Positions 1 through 5,073 of a stretch of 5,228 nucleotides of DNA are shown in pieces. A model generated the notes under the pieces. It was not told where the DNA came from, made no database searches, and saw only the letters and a program-made list of their open reading frames with translations. How positions within the stretch are numbered: the stretch's first letter is position 1; each line of letters begins with the position of its first letter. The translations under genes and the position numbers were made by a program. The DNA comes from Actinomycetota bacterium (lineage in GTDB: Bacteria > Actinomycetota > Thermoleophilia > UBA2241), in assembly GCA_003132645.1 (NCBI GenBank), contig PKYM01000182.1, positions 3,521-8,748 on the forward strand, given 5' to 3'.

Positions 1-133
1 CGCGCACCCGTTTGCGTGTCGCCTGTCGCCGTTTGTTGCGCTCGGTGGCCGCGTCGACGCTGGCGCCGCGCTCCGCGCGCAGCATCTTGAGTGTCGCCTT
101 GAGAGTCTCGCGCTGCTCTTTGGACTTGTTCAT
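1..133 (-). CDS. Small basic protein of unknown function (partial, cut by window start)
   Basis: An open frame starts with ATG at 133 and stays open to the window edge, giving 44 residues; the rest lies outside. The start overlaps the TGA stop of the upstream long hdrA by 4 nt (ATGA), the same junction used between the other genes of this block, which is the main reason to believe it. The visible part begins MNKSKEQRETLKATLKMLRA and continues with many Arg/Lys residues (about a third of residues are K or R), predicted helical, with no cysteine and no signal peptide. It does not look like the ferredoxin start of an HdrC or the CCG domains of an HdrB. No strong Shine-Dalgarno is seen, so translation probably depends on coupling. 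I do not recognise the family; a small nucleic-acid-binding or assembly protein is possible but not shown. Confidence 0.6.
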   Translation of the reverse strand, partial: MNKSKEQRETLKATLKMLRAERGASVDAATERNKRRQATRKRVR

Positions 134-2244
134 CGGCCGGGAGCTTCCGATCCGGCGAGGATCGCGTCGACCATCGCCTCGTACTGATCCAGGCTCCACC
201 CGGCCAGATCGATGGCCCGCGCGGGACACACGGCGACGCAGGCGCCACAACCTGAGCACAAGGCAGGGTTCACGATGGCCCGCTTGGCGCCGTCCGGATA
301 GTCGTGCAGTTCCACGGCACCTGTGTAGGGGCACTCCGTCACACAGGCCCCGGTGCCTTCGCAGAGCGTGGCATCGACGTGGGCCACGAACGGGTCGAGC
401 TCTACATGTCCGAGCGACAGCAGCGCGGTGGCCTTGGCCGCCGCAGCGGAGGCCGAGGCCGCGGTCTCTGTGATGTCCTTGGGTCCCTGAGCAGTGCCGG
501 CGACGAGAACGCCGGTGACGGAGAGCTCGACTGGGCGCAGCTTGGGGTGCACCTCTTGCAGGAAGCGATCGGCTCCGACGGGCAGCTTGAGGCTGTCGAC
601 GAGGGCCGAGACGTCCGCCGGCTGCATGCCGACTGCCAGCACGACCAGGTCGACCGCCGCCTCCACCTCTTCACCCCAGGTGAGGCCGTCACGGGCGCGC
701 ACGAGCGCCGCCGGGCCGTCACCGGGTTTCGCCTTGGCGATCGTCGGCGGCTCCTGGTCGTTCCAGCGCACGAACACGGTTCCGCCCTTGGAGGCGCGCT
801 CGTAGTACTCTTCATGACCCCGGCCGTAGGCGCGGATGTCCTGGTAGAAGTCGTAGGTCGCCACGTCGGGGCGCTTCGCCTGCACGTCGCAGATCGCCTG
901 CAGTGCGGCGGTGCAGCACACACGCGAGCAATACTCGTTGATATGCCCGTCGGGCTGTGGCTTGTTGATGCCCTCGGCCTGGCGGCTGCCGACGCAGTGG
1001 ATGAAAGCCACGCCGGCGACAGGGCTGCCGTCGTAGTCGGGCAGCCCCGCCCCAGGCTCCACCGAGCTGAGCCAGCGGATGAAGTCGGGGAGCGTCACCA
1101 CCTGGGGGATCCGTTCGTAGCCGTACTCGCCCTTGCGTGGGACGTAATGGTCGAAGCCGGCGGCGACAATGACGGCGCCCGCTTCGATCTCGACCGTCGC
1201 CGCTGGGGCTTCGGCGTCGAGAGCTCCCGCGTCGCCGGACGCGTCGCCGCTGACGGGGCCGACCCGCTGCGCGCGCGCCGTCTCGGTCGCGCCGCCGCCG
1301 CGCGCCGCGTCGAACACGTAGCCCTGGAACGGCACGAAGCGGCCGGCTGCGGCCCCGCTGCGCCGCGCCTCGTCGTCGAGCACAAGACCGTGCGTGGGCT
1401 GCCGCACGGTGACGGTGAAGTTGCCTACGTAGCCGCTCACGCTCTCGACGAGAGCCTCGGTGTAGATCGTCACCCGCGGCTGGGCGAGCACGTCGTCCAC
1501 GAGCCGCGTGAGTACGTCGCCGGCCGGCTCCTCGCTGGGGAAGAGGTGGTCGAGCACGGACGCGTTGCCGCCAAGTGCTGCGGCGCGTTCCACCAACGCC
1601 ACCTCGATTCCCGCACGGGCGAGGTCGCTCGCGGCTCGCAGGCCGGCGACGCCGGCCCCCACGACGACCGCCCGGGCTGTGGTGTCGACGCGGATCGGCT
1701 CGAGCGGCGAGAGCCTCGCGGCCTTCGCCACGGCCGCCGCGACCAGTGACGTCGCCTTGGCCGTCGCGTCGGCGCCGGCAGCGGTCGCCCAGCTCACCTG
1801 CTCGCGGATGTTGACGCTCTCGTAGAGATACGGATTGAGCCCAGAGCGCTGCAGCACGTTGCGGAAGGTCGTCTCGTGCAGCTTGGGAGAGCAGGCGGCG
1901 ACGATCACCCGGTCGAGACCCTGGTCGGCGATATCCTTGGCGATGGCTGTCTGCCCCGGGTCGGAGCACATGAACGTGTTGGTTCGCGATACGACCACAT
2001 TGGGGAGCTGCGCGGCGAGGTCGGCGACCTTCTGGACGTCCACGACGTCCGAGATGTTGCCGCCGCAGTGGCACACGTACACGCCGATACGCGGCGGCGG
2101 CGTCTCTGTGTCCGCCGTGTCGGCCACGTCCGGGGTGCCGGCCACGTCCGGGGTGCCGGCCACGTCCGGGGTGCCGGCCTGAGTGTCGTTCGAGCCTTCG
2201 GCCGGCATATCGTGCGCGCGCGGAGATTCGTCCCGGGTGCTCAT
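130..2244 (-). CDS. hdrA: Long HdrA-like FAD/iron-sulfur protein (heterodisulfide reductase subunit A family)
   Basis: This 704-residue protein is an HdrA-family flavoprotein, expected to pass or bifurcate electrons in a cytoplasmic Hdr- or Qmo-type complex. Residues 1-50 are a low-complexity leader with three GTPDVA repeats. The N-terminal HdrA domain follows, with CHCGGN (C58, C60), MCSDPGQ (C93) and AACSPKLHETTFR (C118). The FAD-binding GxGxxG is at 196-201, with the acidic residue E219. The HdrA-specific noncanonical cluster motif is C417 plus YCSRVCC (C439, C443, C444), with a longer spacing than in methanogen HdrA. The C-terminal ferredoxin has a complete second motif (C663, C666, C669, C673), but the first has only C628, C634 and C638, with Thr at 631. 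The internal ferredoxin insert of full-length HdrA is absent; residues about 284-350 are an Ala/Gly-rich stretch without cysteine. The ATG start overlaps the stop of the short hdrA by 4 nt, which fixes it. Confidence 0.93.
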   Translation of the reverse strand: MSTRDESPRAHDMPAEGSNDTQAGTPDVAGTPDVAGTPDVADTADTETPPPRIGVYVCHCGGNISDVVDVQKVADLAAQLPNVVVSRTNTFMCSDPGQTAIAKDIADQGLDRVIVAACSPKLHETTFRNVLQRSGLNPYLYESVNIREQVSWATAAGADATAKATSLVAAAVAKAARLSPLEPIRVDTTARAVVVGAGVAGLRAASDLARAGIEVALVERAAALGGNASVLDHLFPSEEPAGDVLTRLVDDVLAQPRVTIYTEALVESVSGYVGNFTVTVRQPTHGLVLDDEARRSGAAAGRFVPFQGYVFDAARGGGATETARAQRVGPVSGDASGDAGALDAEAPAATVEIEAGAVIVAAGFDHYVPRKGEYGYERIPQVVTLPDFIRWLSSVEPGAGLPDYDGSPVAGVAFIHCVGSRQAEGINKPQPDGHINEYCSRVCCTAALQAICDVQAKRPDVATYDFYQDIRAYGRGHEEYYERASKGGTVFVRWNDQEPPTIAKAKPGDGPAALVRARDGLTWGEEVEAAVDLVVLAVGMQPADVSALVDSLKLPVGADRFLQEVHPKLRPVELSVTGVLVAGTAQGPKDITETAASASAAAAKATALLSLGHVELDPFVAHVDATLCEGTGACVTECPYTGAVELHDYPDGAKRAIVNPALCSGCGACVAVCPARAIDLAGWSLDQYEAMVDAILAGSEAPGR
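2122..2179. repeat. Three perfect 18-bp tandem repeats inside the hdrA leader
   Basis: The 18-bp unit GGCCACGTCCGGGGTGCC occurs three times without mismatch at 2122-2139, 2140-2157 and 2158-2175, followed by four further matching bases. On the minus strand it encodes GTPDVA three times (residues 24-41) in the leader of the long HdrA. The unit is a multiple of three, so gain or loss of copies by replication slippage would keep the frame. It most likely makes a flexible linker rather than a folded part. Confidence 0.95.
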
Positions 2245-3608
2245 GACACCACCCGAGCGTCGTCGCGCGACGCGGCCGCTGCATCCGTCTCGGCCATCGC
2301 ATCGAGCCGACCGGGCGAACCGGTCACGCCGCGCTCGCGCAGATACAGCGACGCCTCCGTGGCGGCCGCGCCGGCCTCGACGATCGTGTCCACGATGTCC
2401 ATCGGACCGGTGGCGGTGCCCGCGACGAAGAAGCCGGCCCGCGCGGTGCGGCAGGGCGCCTCCTTGGGCCGCGGCACCTCCACGAAGCCGTCCTCGCCGA
2501 TCTCGAGCGAGGCGAGCCGCGCAAGATCCTCACCTGGGCGCATGCCCAGCGAGAGCACGACGACGTCGTGCTTGCGTTCCACCACCTGGCCGTACTCGTC
2601 CATGCGCTCCACGCGCACGACGACGCCCTGGTCCTCATCCTCGCTCAGCCGCGCCACCTTGCCTTTGACGAACTCGATGCCCATGGCCTTGGCCGACCGG
2701 TAGAACTCCTCATAGCCTTTGCCGAACGCGCGGATGTCCATGTAATAGATGGTGATATCGGCGAAGGGCAGGGAGCCGCTCAGCAGCATGGCCTGCTTGA
2801 TGGCGTACATGCAGCACACTCGCGAGCAGTACGGCACGCCGAGAGTCTGGTCGCGAGAGCCCGCGCACTGCACGTACGCGAGCGACTCCGGGACCTTGCC
2901 GTCGGACGGTCGCAGCACGCGCCCATACGGCCCGTGCGGAGCAAGCAGCCGCTCCATCTGCAGTGGCGAGAGTACGTTGGTGATCTCGTCCCCACGGTAT
3001 TCCGCCTTCGCGTCGATCGGCGTGAGCTTCCACCCCGTGGTCGCCACGACCGCTTGAGCCACGATCTCGATGATCTCGGGCGCCTGATCCAGCACGACGG
3101 CGTCCGTCGGGCAGGCGGTCACACAGCGGCCGCAGAGGATGCAGTCGTCGGGGTCGACGACCGCCGTCTGGGGAATGGCGTTGGTGAACGGGATGTAGAC
3201 GGCGCGCCGGGCGCCCATGCCGCCCTCGAAGGTGTCCGGCACTTCCACCGGGCAAGCGAACTCGCATTGGCGGCACCCGATGCACTCCTCCTCGATTACG
3301 TAGCGGGGCTTCCGGCGCAGTCTGGCGCGATAGGCTTCGCCGTCGCGCCGCACCTCCTCGACCTCGGTGTAGGTGAGGGTCGTGATGTTGGGGTGATGCG
3401 CGGCAGCGGCCATCTTGGGCGTCGTGATGCAACTCGAACAGTCCAGGGTGGGAAACACCTTGCTCAGGCCGATCATCGCGCCGCCTATGCTCGGGTCGCG
3501 CTCGACGAGACCGACCGAAAACCCCTGGTCGGCCAGGTCGAGCGCCGACTGCAGGCCGGCGATCCCGGCCCCGATGACGAGCACGTCGAAACGGTCGGGA
3601 GTCGTCAT
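2241..3608 (-). CDS. hdrA: Short HdrA-like FAD protein with two internal [4Fe-4S] ferredoxin motifs
   Basis: This 455-residue HdrA-family flavoprotein lacks the N-terminal HdrA domain and the C-terminal ferredoxin. It starts directly with the FAD fold (GAGIAG, 13-18; E37). The family motif FPTLDCSSCITTPKM is at 52-66 (C57, C60). Two complete 4-Cys ferredoxin motifs sit inside the flavoprotein domain: C109/C112/C115/C119 and C156/C159/C162/C166. The HdrA noncanonical [4Fe-4S] ligands are C248, C261, C265 and C266, with the 13-4-1 spacing known from methanogen HdrA. The second nucleotide-binding half ends with VAGTATGPMDIVDTI (395-409). The ATG at 3608 overlaps the mvhD-like stop by 4 nt and places the FAD motif at the normal N-terminal distance; a frame extension to 3800 would add 64 residues antisimilar to anything and lie inside mvhD. 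Together with the long HdrA it carries complementary cluster sets. A QmoA-like role is an alternative, but QmoA normally has no inserted ferredoxin. Confidence 0.94.
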   Translation of the reverse strand: MTTPDRFDVLVIGAGIAGLQSALDLADQGFSVGLVERDPSIGGAMIGLSKVFPTLDCSSCITTPKMAAAAHHPNITTLTYTEVEEVRRDGEAYRARLRRKPRYVIEEECIGCRQCEFACPVEVPDTFEGGMGARRAVYIPFTNAIPQTAVVDPDDCILCGRCVTACPTDAVVLDQAPEIIEIVAQAVVATTGWKLTPIDAKAEYRGDEITNVLSPLQMERLLAPHGPYGRVLRPSDGKVPESLAYVQCAGSRDQTLGVPYCSRVCCMYAIKQAMLLSGSLPFADITIYYMDIRAFGKGYEEFYRSAKAMGIEFVKGKVARLSEDEDQGVVVRVERMDEYGQVVERKHDVVVLSLGMRPGEDLARLASLEIGEDGFVEVPRPKEAPCRTARAGFFVAGTATGPMDIVDTIVEAGAAATEASLYLRERGVTGSPGRLDAMAETDAAAASRDDARVVS

Positions 3609-4024
3609 GCGGTAGCCCTCTGCGTCTCGCGCTCGAGCTGCTGGTTCATTTCGGCGATCTCTTTGAGGAACGGCTTGGTGCAGACGGTGCAGATCGCACT
3701 CAGGCGCAGCCGGTCCGGAGAGACGCCTCGCTCCTTGAGCCCGAGTTTCACCCGGTCGACGCGGGCCAGGAGCTTCTCGAAAGCGCCGATGTAGGGGCAC
3801 TCATGTCCGCACGACATGATCAGGATGCCCCCGACGCCCTTCTCGAAGCAGTCGTAGTAGAACGAGTCGGGGAAGAGCACCGGCGACGGCACCCGCAGGA
3901 TAAAGGTGTTCGCGGGGTAGTGCAGATGAGCCTGCCCCGCGGCATCGGCGGCCGGATAGGCGCACGTCGCGGTGGCCAGAATGAGGATCTTGGGCTTGCC
4001 GATGCGGTCGCTGGTCTCACTCAC
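3605..4024 (-). CDS. mvhD: MvhD/FlpD-like hydrogenase iron-sulfur (delta) subunit, divergent
   Basis: The 139-residue protein matches the length and layout of the MvhD/FlpD family, which hands electrons between a donor enzyme (hydrogenase, formate dehydrogenase or other) and HdrA. Family landmarks seen are the opening PKILILATATCAYPAADAAG (11-30), YPAN followed by a RV turn (36-45), the GVGGILIMSCGHECPY block (63-78, with C72 and C76) and the basic RLRLSA segment (105-110). Cysteines differ from the standard set: only C21 remains of the usual N-terminal CxxC, the Cys after the RV turn is replaced (RVPSPV), and an extra CTVC pair (C112, C115) appears near the C terminus. The start is GTG at 4024, chosen because no ATG occurs before residue 70 and AGGAG lies 8 nt upstream. 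It precedes the short hdrA with an ATGA overlap. A QmoB C-terminal domain made as a separate protein is a related reading. Confidence 0.85.
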   Translation of the reverse strand: MSETSDRIGKPKILILATATCAYPAADAAGQAHLHYPANTFILRVPSPVLFPDSFYYDCFEKGVGGILIMSCGHECPYIGAFEKLLARVDRVKLGLKERGVSPDRLRLSAICTVCTKPFLKEIAEMNQQLERETQRATA

Positions 4025-4032
4025 GAGGGTGA

Positions 4033-4037
4033 CTCCT
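4033..4037 (-). promoter_or_regulatory. Ribosome-binding site for the GTG start of mvhD
   Basis: On the minus strand AGGAG lies 8 nt before the GTG at 4024. It decides the start of the mvhD-like gene, since no upstream in-frame start is available and the next in-frame ATG would remove half of the protein. Confidence 0.75.
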
Positions 4038-4067
4038 GTCGGTCCTCGGTCCCGCGGGCGCTGGTGC

Positions 4068-4135
4068 GCGGCATCACGAGATCTTGCGTGCGCACGTCAG
4101 GTGAATGCCGCTGTTTTTTCGTATCAGGACGTGCG
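4068..4135 (-). other. Structured intergenic RNA element between tusA and mvhD (possible H-type pseudoknot)
   Basis: Two pairings are visible in the 118-nt gap. Stem A pairs GCGGCATCAC (4068-4077) with GTGAATGCCGC (4101-4111), ten base pairs with one bulged base. Stem B pairs CGCACGTC (4091-4098, inside the loop of stem A) with GACGTGCG (4128-4135), eight perfect pairs. Read on the minus strand, the order is B5', an A-rich 16-nt connector, A5', 2 nt, B3', 13 nt, A3': the topology of an H-type pseudoknot, or of two mutually exclusive stems. It starts 7 nt after the tusA stop and ends about 30 nt before the mvhD ribosome-binding site, so it could set mvhD expression or mRNA processing. On the plus strand stem A is followed by TGTTTTTT, resembling an intrinsic terminator for antisense transcripts. 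I do not recognise a known riboswitch class. Confidence 0.45.
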
Positions 4136-4142
4136 AAGCGGC

Positions 4143-4400
4143 TTACTTGCCGCGCCGTACGAAGATGCGGTCGTAGCCTTCTTCGGCCCTGAGCACGCCG
4201 AGGCATTCGTGGCCGACTCTCTCGGCCCACACGGGGATGTCGCCGCGCGAGCCAGGGTCGCTCGAGCGGATCTCGACGACGCCACCCACGCTGACCGATC
4301 CCACGCTCTTCTTGGCCTCCAGCAGCGGCCCCGGGCACGCGCTGCCGCGCGCGTCGGCGACGACGTCGGCGGTGATGTCCTCGAGCTCCTCGATCTCCAT
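4143..4400 (-). CDS. tusA: TusA-family sulfurtransferase (sulfur carrier)
   Basis: The 85-residue protein is a full-length TusA/SirA-type sulfur carrier, a small cytoplasmic protein that holds sulfane sulfur as a persulfide on its conserved cysteine. The signature CPGPLLEAK is at 22-30, with C22 as the expected persulfide site. The strand VVEIRSSDPGSRGDIPVWAE (41-60) and the C-terminal GHECLGVLRAEEGYDRIFVRR (64-84) fit the family's beta-alpha-beta-alpha-beta-beta fold. C66 is an extra cysteine in the GHE segment. The start at 4400 has AAAGGAG 5 nt upstream. It lies 79 nt after the ArsR-family regulator and 118 nt before the mvhD-like gene, all on one strand. TusA proteins are recurrent partners of Hdr-like sulfur-oxidising (sHdr) and Dsr systems, so here it probably supplies or accepts sulfur for the neighbouring Hdr-like complex. 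This last step is inference. Confidence 0.93.
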   Translation of the reverse strand: MEIEELEDITADVVADARGSACPGPLLEAKKSVGSVSVGGVVEIRSSDPGSRGDIPVWAERVGHECLGVLRAEEGYDRIFVRRGK

Positions 4401-4405
4401 GACGA

Positions 4406-4412
4406 CTCCTTT
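4406..4412 (-). promoter_or_regulatory. Ribosome-binding site of tusA
   Basis: AAAGGAG on the minus strand, 5 nt before the ATG at 4400. It is the strongest Shine-Dalgarno on the minus strand and supports the tusA start. Confidence 0.8.
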
Positions 4413-4414
4413 CA

Positions 4415-4433
4415 GGGCGCCTTGCGCGCGCCC
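4415..4433 (-). other. GC-rich hairpin just upstream of the tusA ribosome-binding site
   Basis: GGGCGC (4415-4420) and GCGCCC (4428-4433) form a six-pair stem with a 7-nt loop, ending 2 nt before the tusA Shine-Dalgarno. No T-tract follows on the minus strand, so it is not an intrinsic terminator; read-through from the regulator into tusA is likely. It may modulate ribosome access or be a chance product of high GC. Confidence 0.4.
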
Positions 4434-4479
4434 GGCGATTGACCTGGACCAAGGGGCCCGGCGAACGGATCTGACGTTG

Positions 4480-4884
4480 TCACCGCACAGAGGGCGAGGC
4501 AGTCATCTGCTGAAGCGCGTCCAACACGTCGGCGGCAAGCAGCGATCGGCCTTGGGCCTGATGCTGCTCGACGAGCGCCTGCCTGATGAGTGTGCACCCC
4601 TCGATGAACCTGGGGTTGGTGATCGAGTAGTAGACCGTCTGCCCATCCTTTCTCGGCTGCACGAGCAGGCGCTCCTTGAGAATGCGCAGGTGCTGCGAGA
4701 CCTTGTGCACCGGGATACCCAGCGCCGTGGCCAGATCGCCGACGCAAAGCTCTCCCTGGCTCAGCGCATAGAGGATCGCCAGCCGATGTTCGTTGCCGAG
4801 CGCCTTGCACAACTCGGCGTGCATGTGAAAGAGCGGTCTGAGGTCTTCCGGACTCGGGGGGACGATCTGACTGTGTATCTCCAT
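4480..4884 (-). CDS. ArsR/SmtB-family winged-helix transcriptional repressor
   Basis: The 134-residue protein has a typical ArsR/SmtB layout: a helical start (MHAELCKALGNEHRLAILYA, 21-40), the ELCVGDLATALGIP segment (45-58), the recognition helix HKVSQHLRILKE (60-71), the wing VQPRKDGQTVYYSI (75-88) and a C-terminal dimer helix. These are DNA-binding dimers that leave the operator when an inducer binds. The ArsR arsenic motif ELCVCDL is absent, since Gly replaces the second Cys. Cysteines present are C26, C47 and C97, the last in the C-terminal helix, so a dithiol or persulfide switch between helices (as in SqrR/BigR-type regulators) is possible, though their cysteine positions differ. It is first in the minus-strand cluster, divergent from the DUF5320-type gene. 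The start at 4884 has no Shine-Dalgarno and lies right behind the promoter. It probably represses its own operon. Confidence 0.92.
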   Translation of the reverse strand: MEIHSQIVPPSPEDLRPLFHMHAELCKALGNEHRLAILYALSQGELCVGDLATALGIPVHKVSQHLRILKERLLVQPRKDGQTVYYSITNPRFIEGCTLIRQALVEQHQAQGRSLLAADVLDALQQMTASPSVR

Positions 4885-4900
4885 AACTACATAAGTATGG
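4881..4900. promoter_or_regulatory. Operator-like inverted repeat over the arsR-family start and -10 region
   Basis: CCATAACTACATAAGTATGG is an imperfect 20-bp inverted repeat: CCATA/TATGG outer arms and inner TA/TA pairs match. It is AT-rich in a GC-rich region and covers both the presumed -10 box and the first codon of the regulator. Position and symmetry fit an autorepression site for an ArsR-family dimer; binding itself is inferred. Confidence 0.5.
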
Positions 4901-4920
4901 TTTTACCGAGGAGATGTCAA
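4894..4920 (-). promoter_or_regulatory. Promoter of the ArsR-family gene
   Basis: A perfect TTGACA -35 box lies at 4920-4915 on the minus strand. The best -10 match is CATACT (4899-4894), 4 of 6 to TATAAT, with a short 15-bp spacer. Any -10 near here puts the transcription start within a few bases of the ATG at 4884, so the mRNA is probably leaderless or nearly so. Confidence 0.55.
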
Positions 4921-4984
4921 GCGTTCGCTGCGATTCTGTACGCCTGCTTCAAGCCCGCACATGGGGCGGTGTCCGAGACCCGCC

Positions 4985-5012
4985 TTTACTCTGCGTCGAT
5001 TGCCGGTATAAT
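4985..5012 (+). promoter_or_regulatory. Promoter of the divergent DUF5320-type gene
   Basis: A perfect TATAAT -10 box is at 5007-5012 with TTTACT (4 of 6 to TTGACA) at 4985-4990 and a 16-bp spacer. The start of transcription would be near 5019, giving a leader of about 55 nt before the ATG at 5074. Confidence 0.6.
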
Positions 5013-5028
5013 GGGCATATGCTCATTA
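5009..5028. promoter_or_regulatory. Near-perfect 20-bp palindrome over the -10 box and start site
   Basis: TAATGGGCATATGCTCATTA pairs at 9 of 10 positions per arm, the exception being G5014/T5023. It begins within the TATAAT box and spans the likely transcription start, the classical place for a repressor operator. Its half-sites differ from those of the repeat at 4881-4900, so the regulator may not be the neighbouring ArsR-family protein. Confidence 0.5.
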
Positions 5029-5062
5029 CAAGCCCGGCTCAAGGAAACGCTGGGAGACGGCA

Positions 5063-5068
5063 AAGGAG
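5063..5068 (+). promoter_or_regulatory. Ribosome-binding site of the DUF5320-type gene
   Basis: AAGGAG lies 5 nt before the ATG at 5074 and selects this frame over the overlapping plus-strand frame that starts at 4914. Confidence 0.8.
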
Positions 5069-5073
5069 AGATC

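Noticed and set aside
304..1749. Long open frame on the plus strand (481 codons) antisense to the long hdrA
   Set aside because: It is a GC-rich shadow of the minus-strand gene, with no recognisable motif and no ribosome-binding site, while the opposite strand encodes a clear HdrA protein.
2122..2179. CRISPR-like or intergenic repeat array
   Set aside because: The 18-bp copies are directly adjacent without spacers and lie in frame inside a coding region.
2568..3794. Long open frame on the plus strand (408 codons) antisense to the short hdrA and mvhD
   Set aside because: Rich in His/Arg/Ala without motifs, overlapping two well-supported genes; an effect of high GC at third positions.
3609..3800. 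Upstream start extending the short hdrA by 64 residues
   Set aside because: The extension is Arg/Pro-rich out-of-frame mvhD sequence; the ATGA overlap at 3608 and the FAD motif position support the shorter protein.
4415..4433. Hairpin after the ArsR-family gene as a transcription terminator
   Set aside because: The stem is GC-rich but no T-tract follows on the minus strand; instead the tusA ribosome-binding site follows.
4480..4884. Arsenic-resistance regulator ArsR
   Set aside because: The second Cys of the ELCVCDL arsenic site is Gly, and no arsB, arsC or arsA-like gene is in the window.
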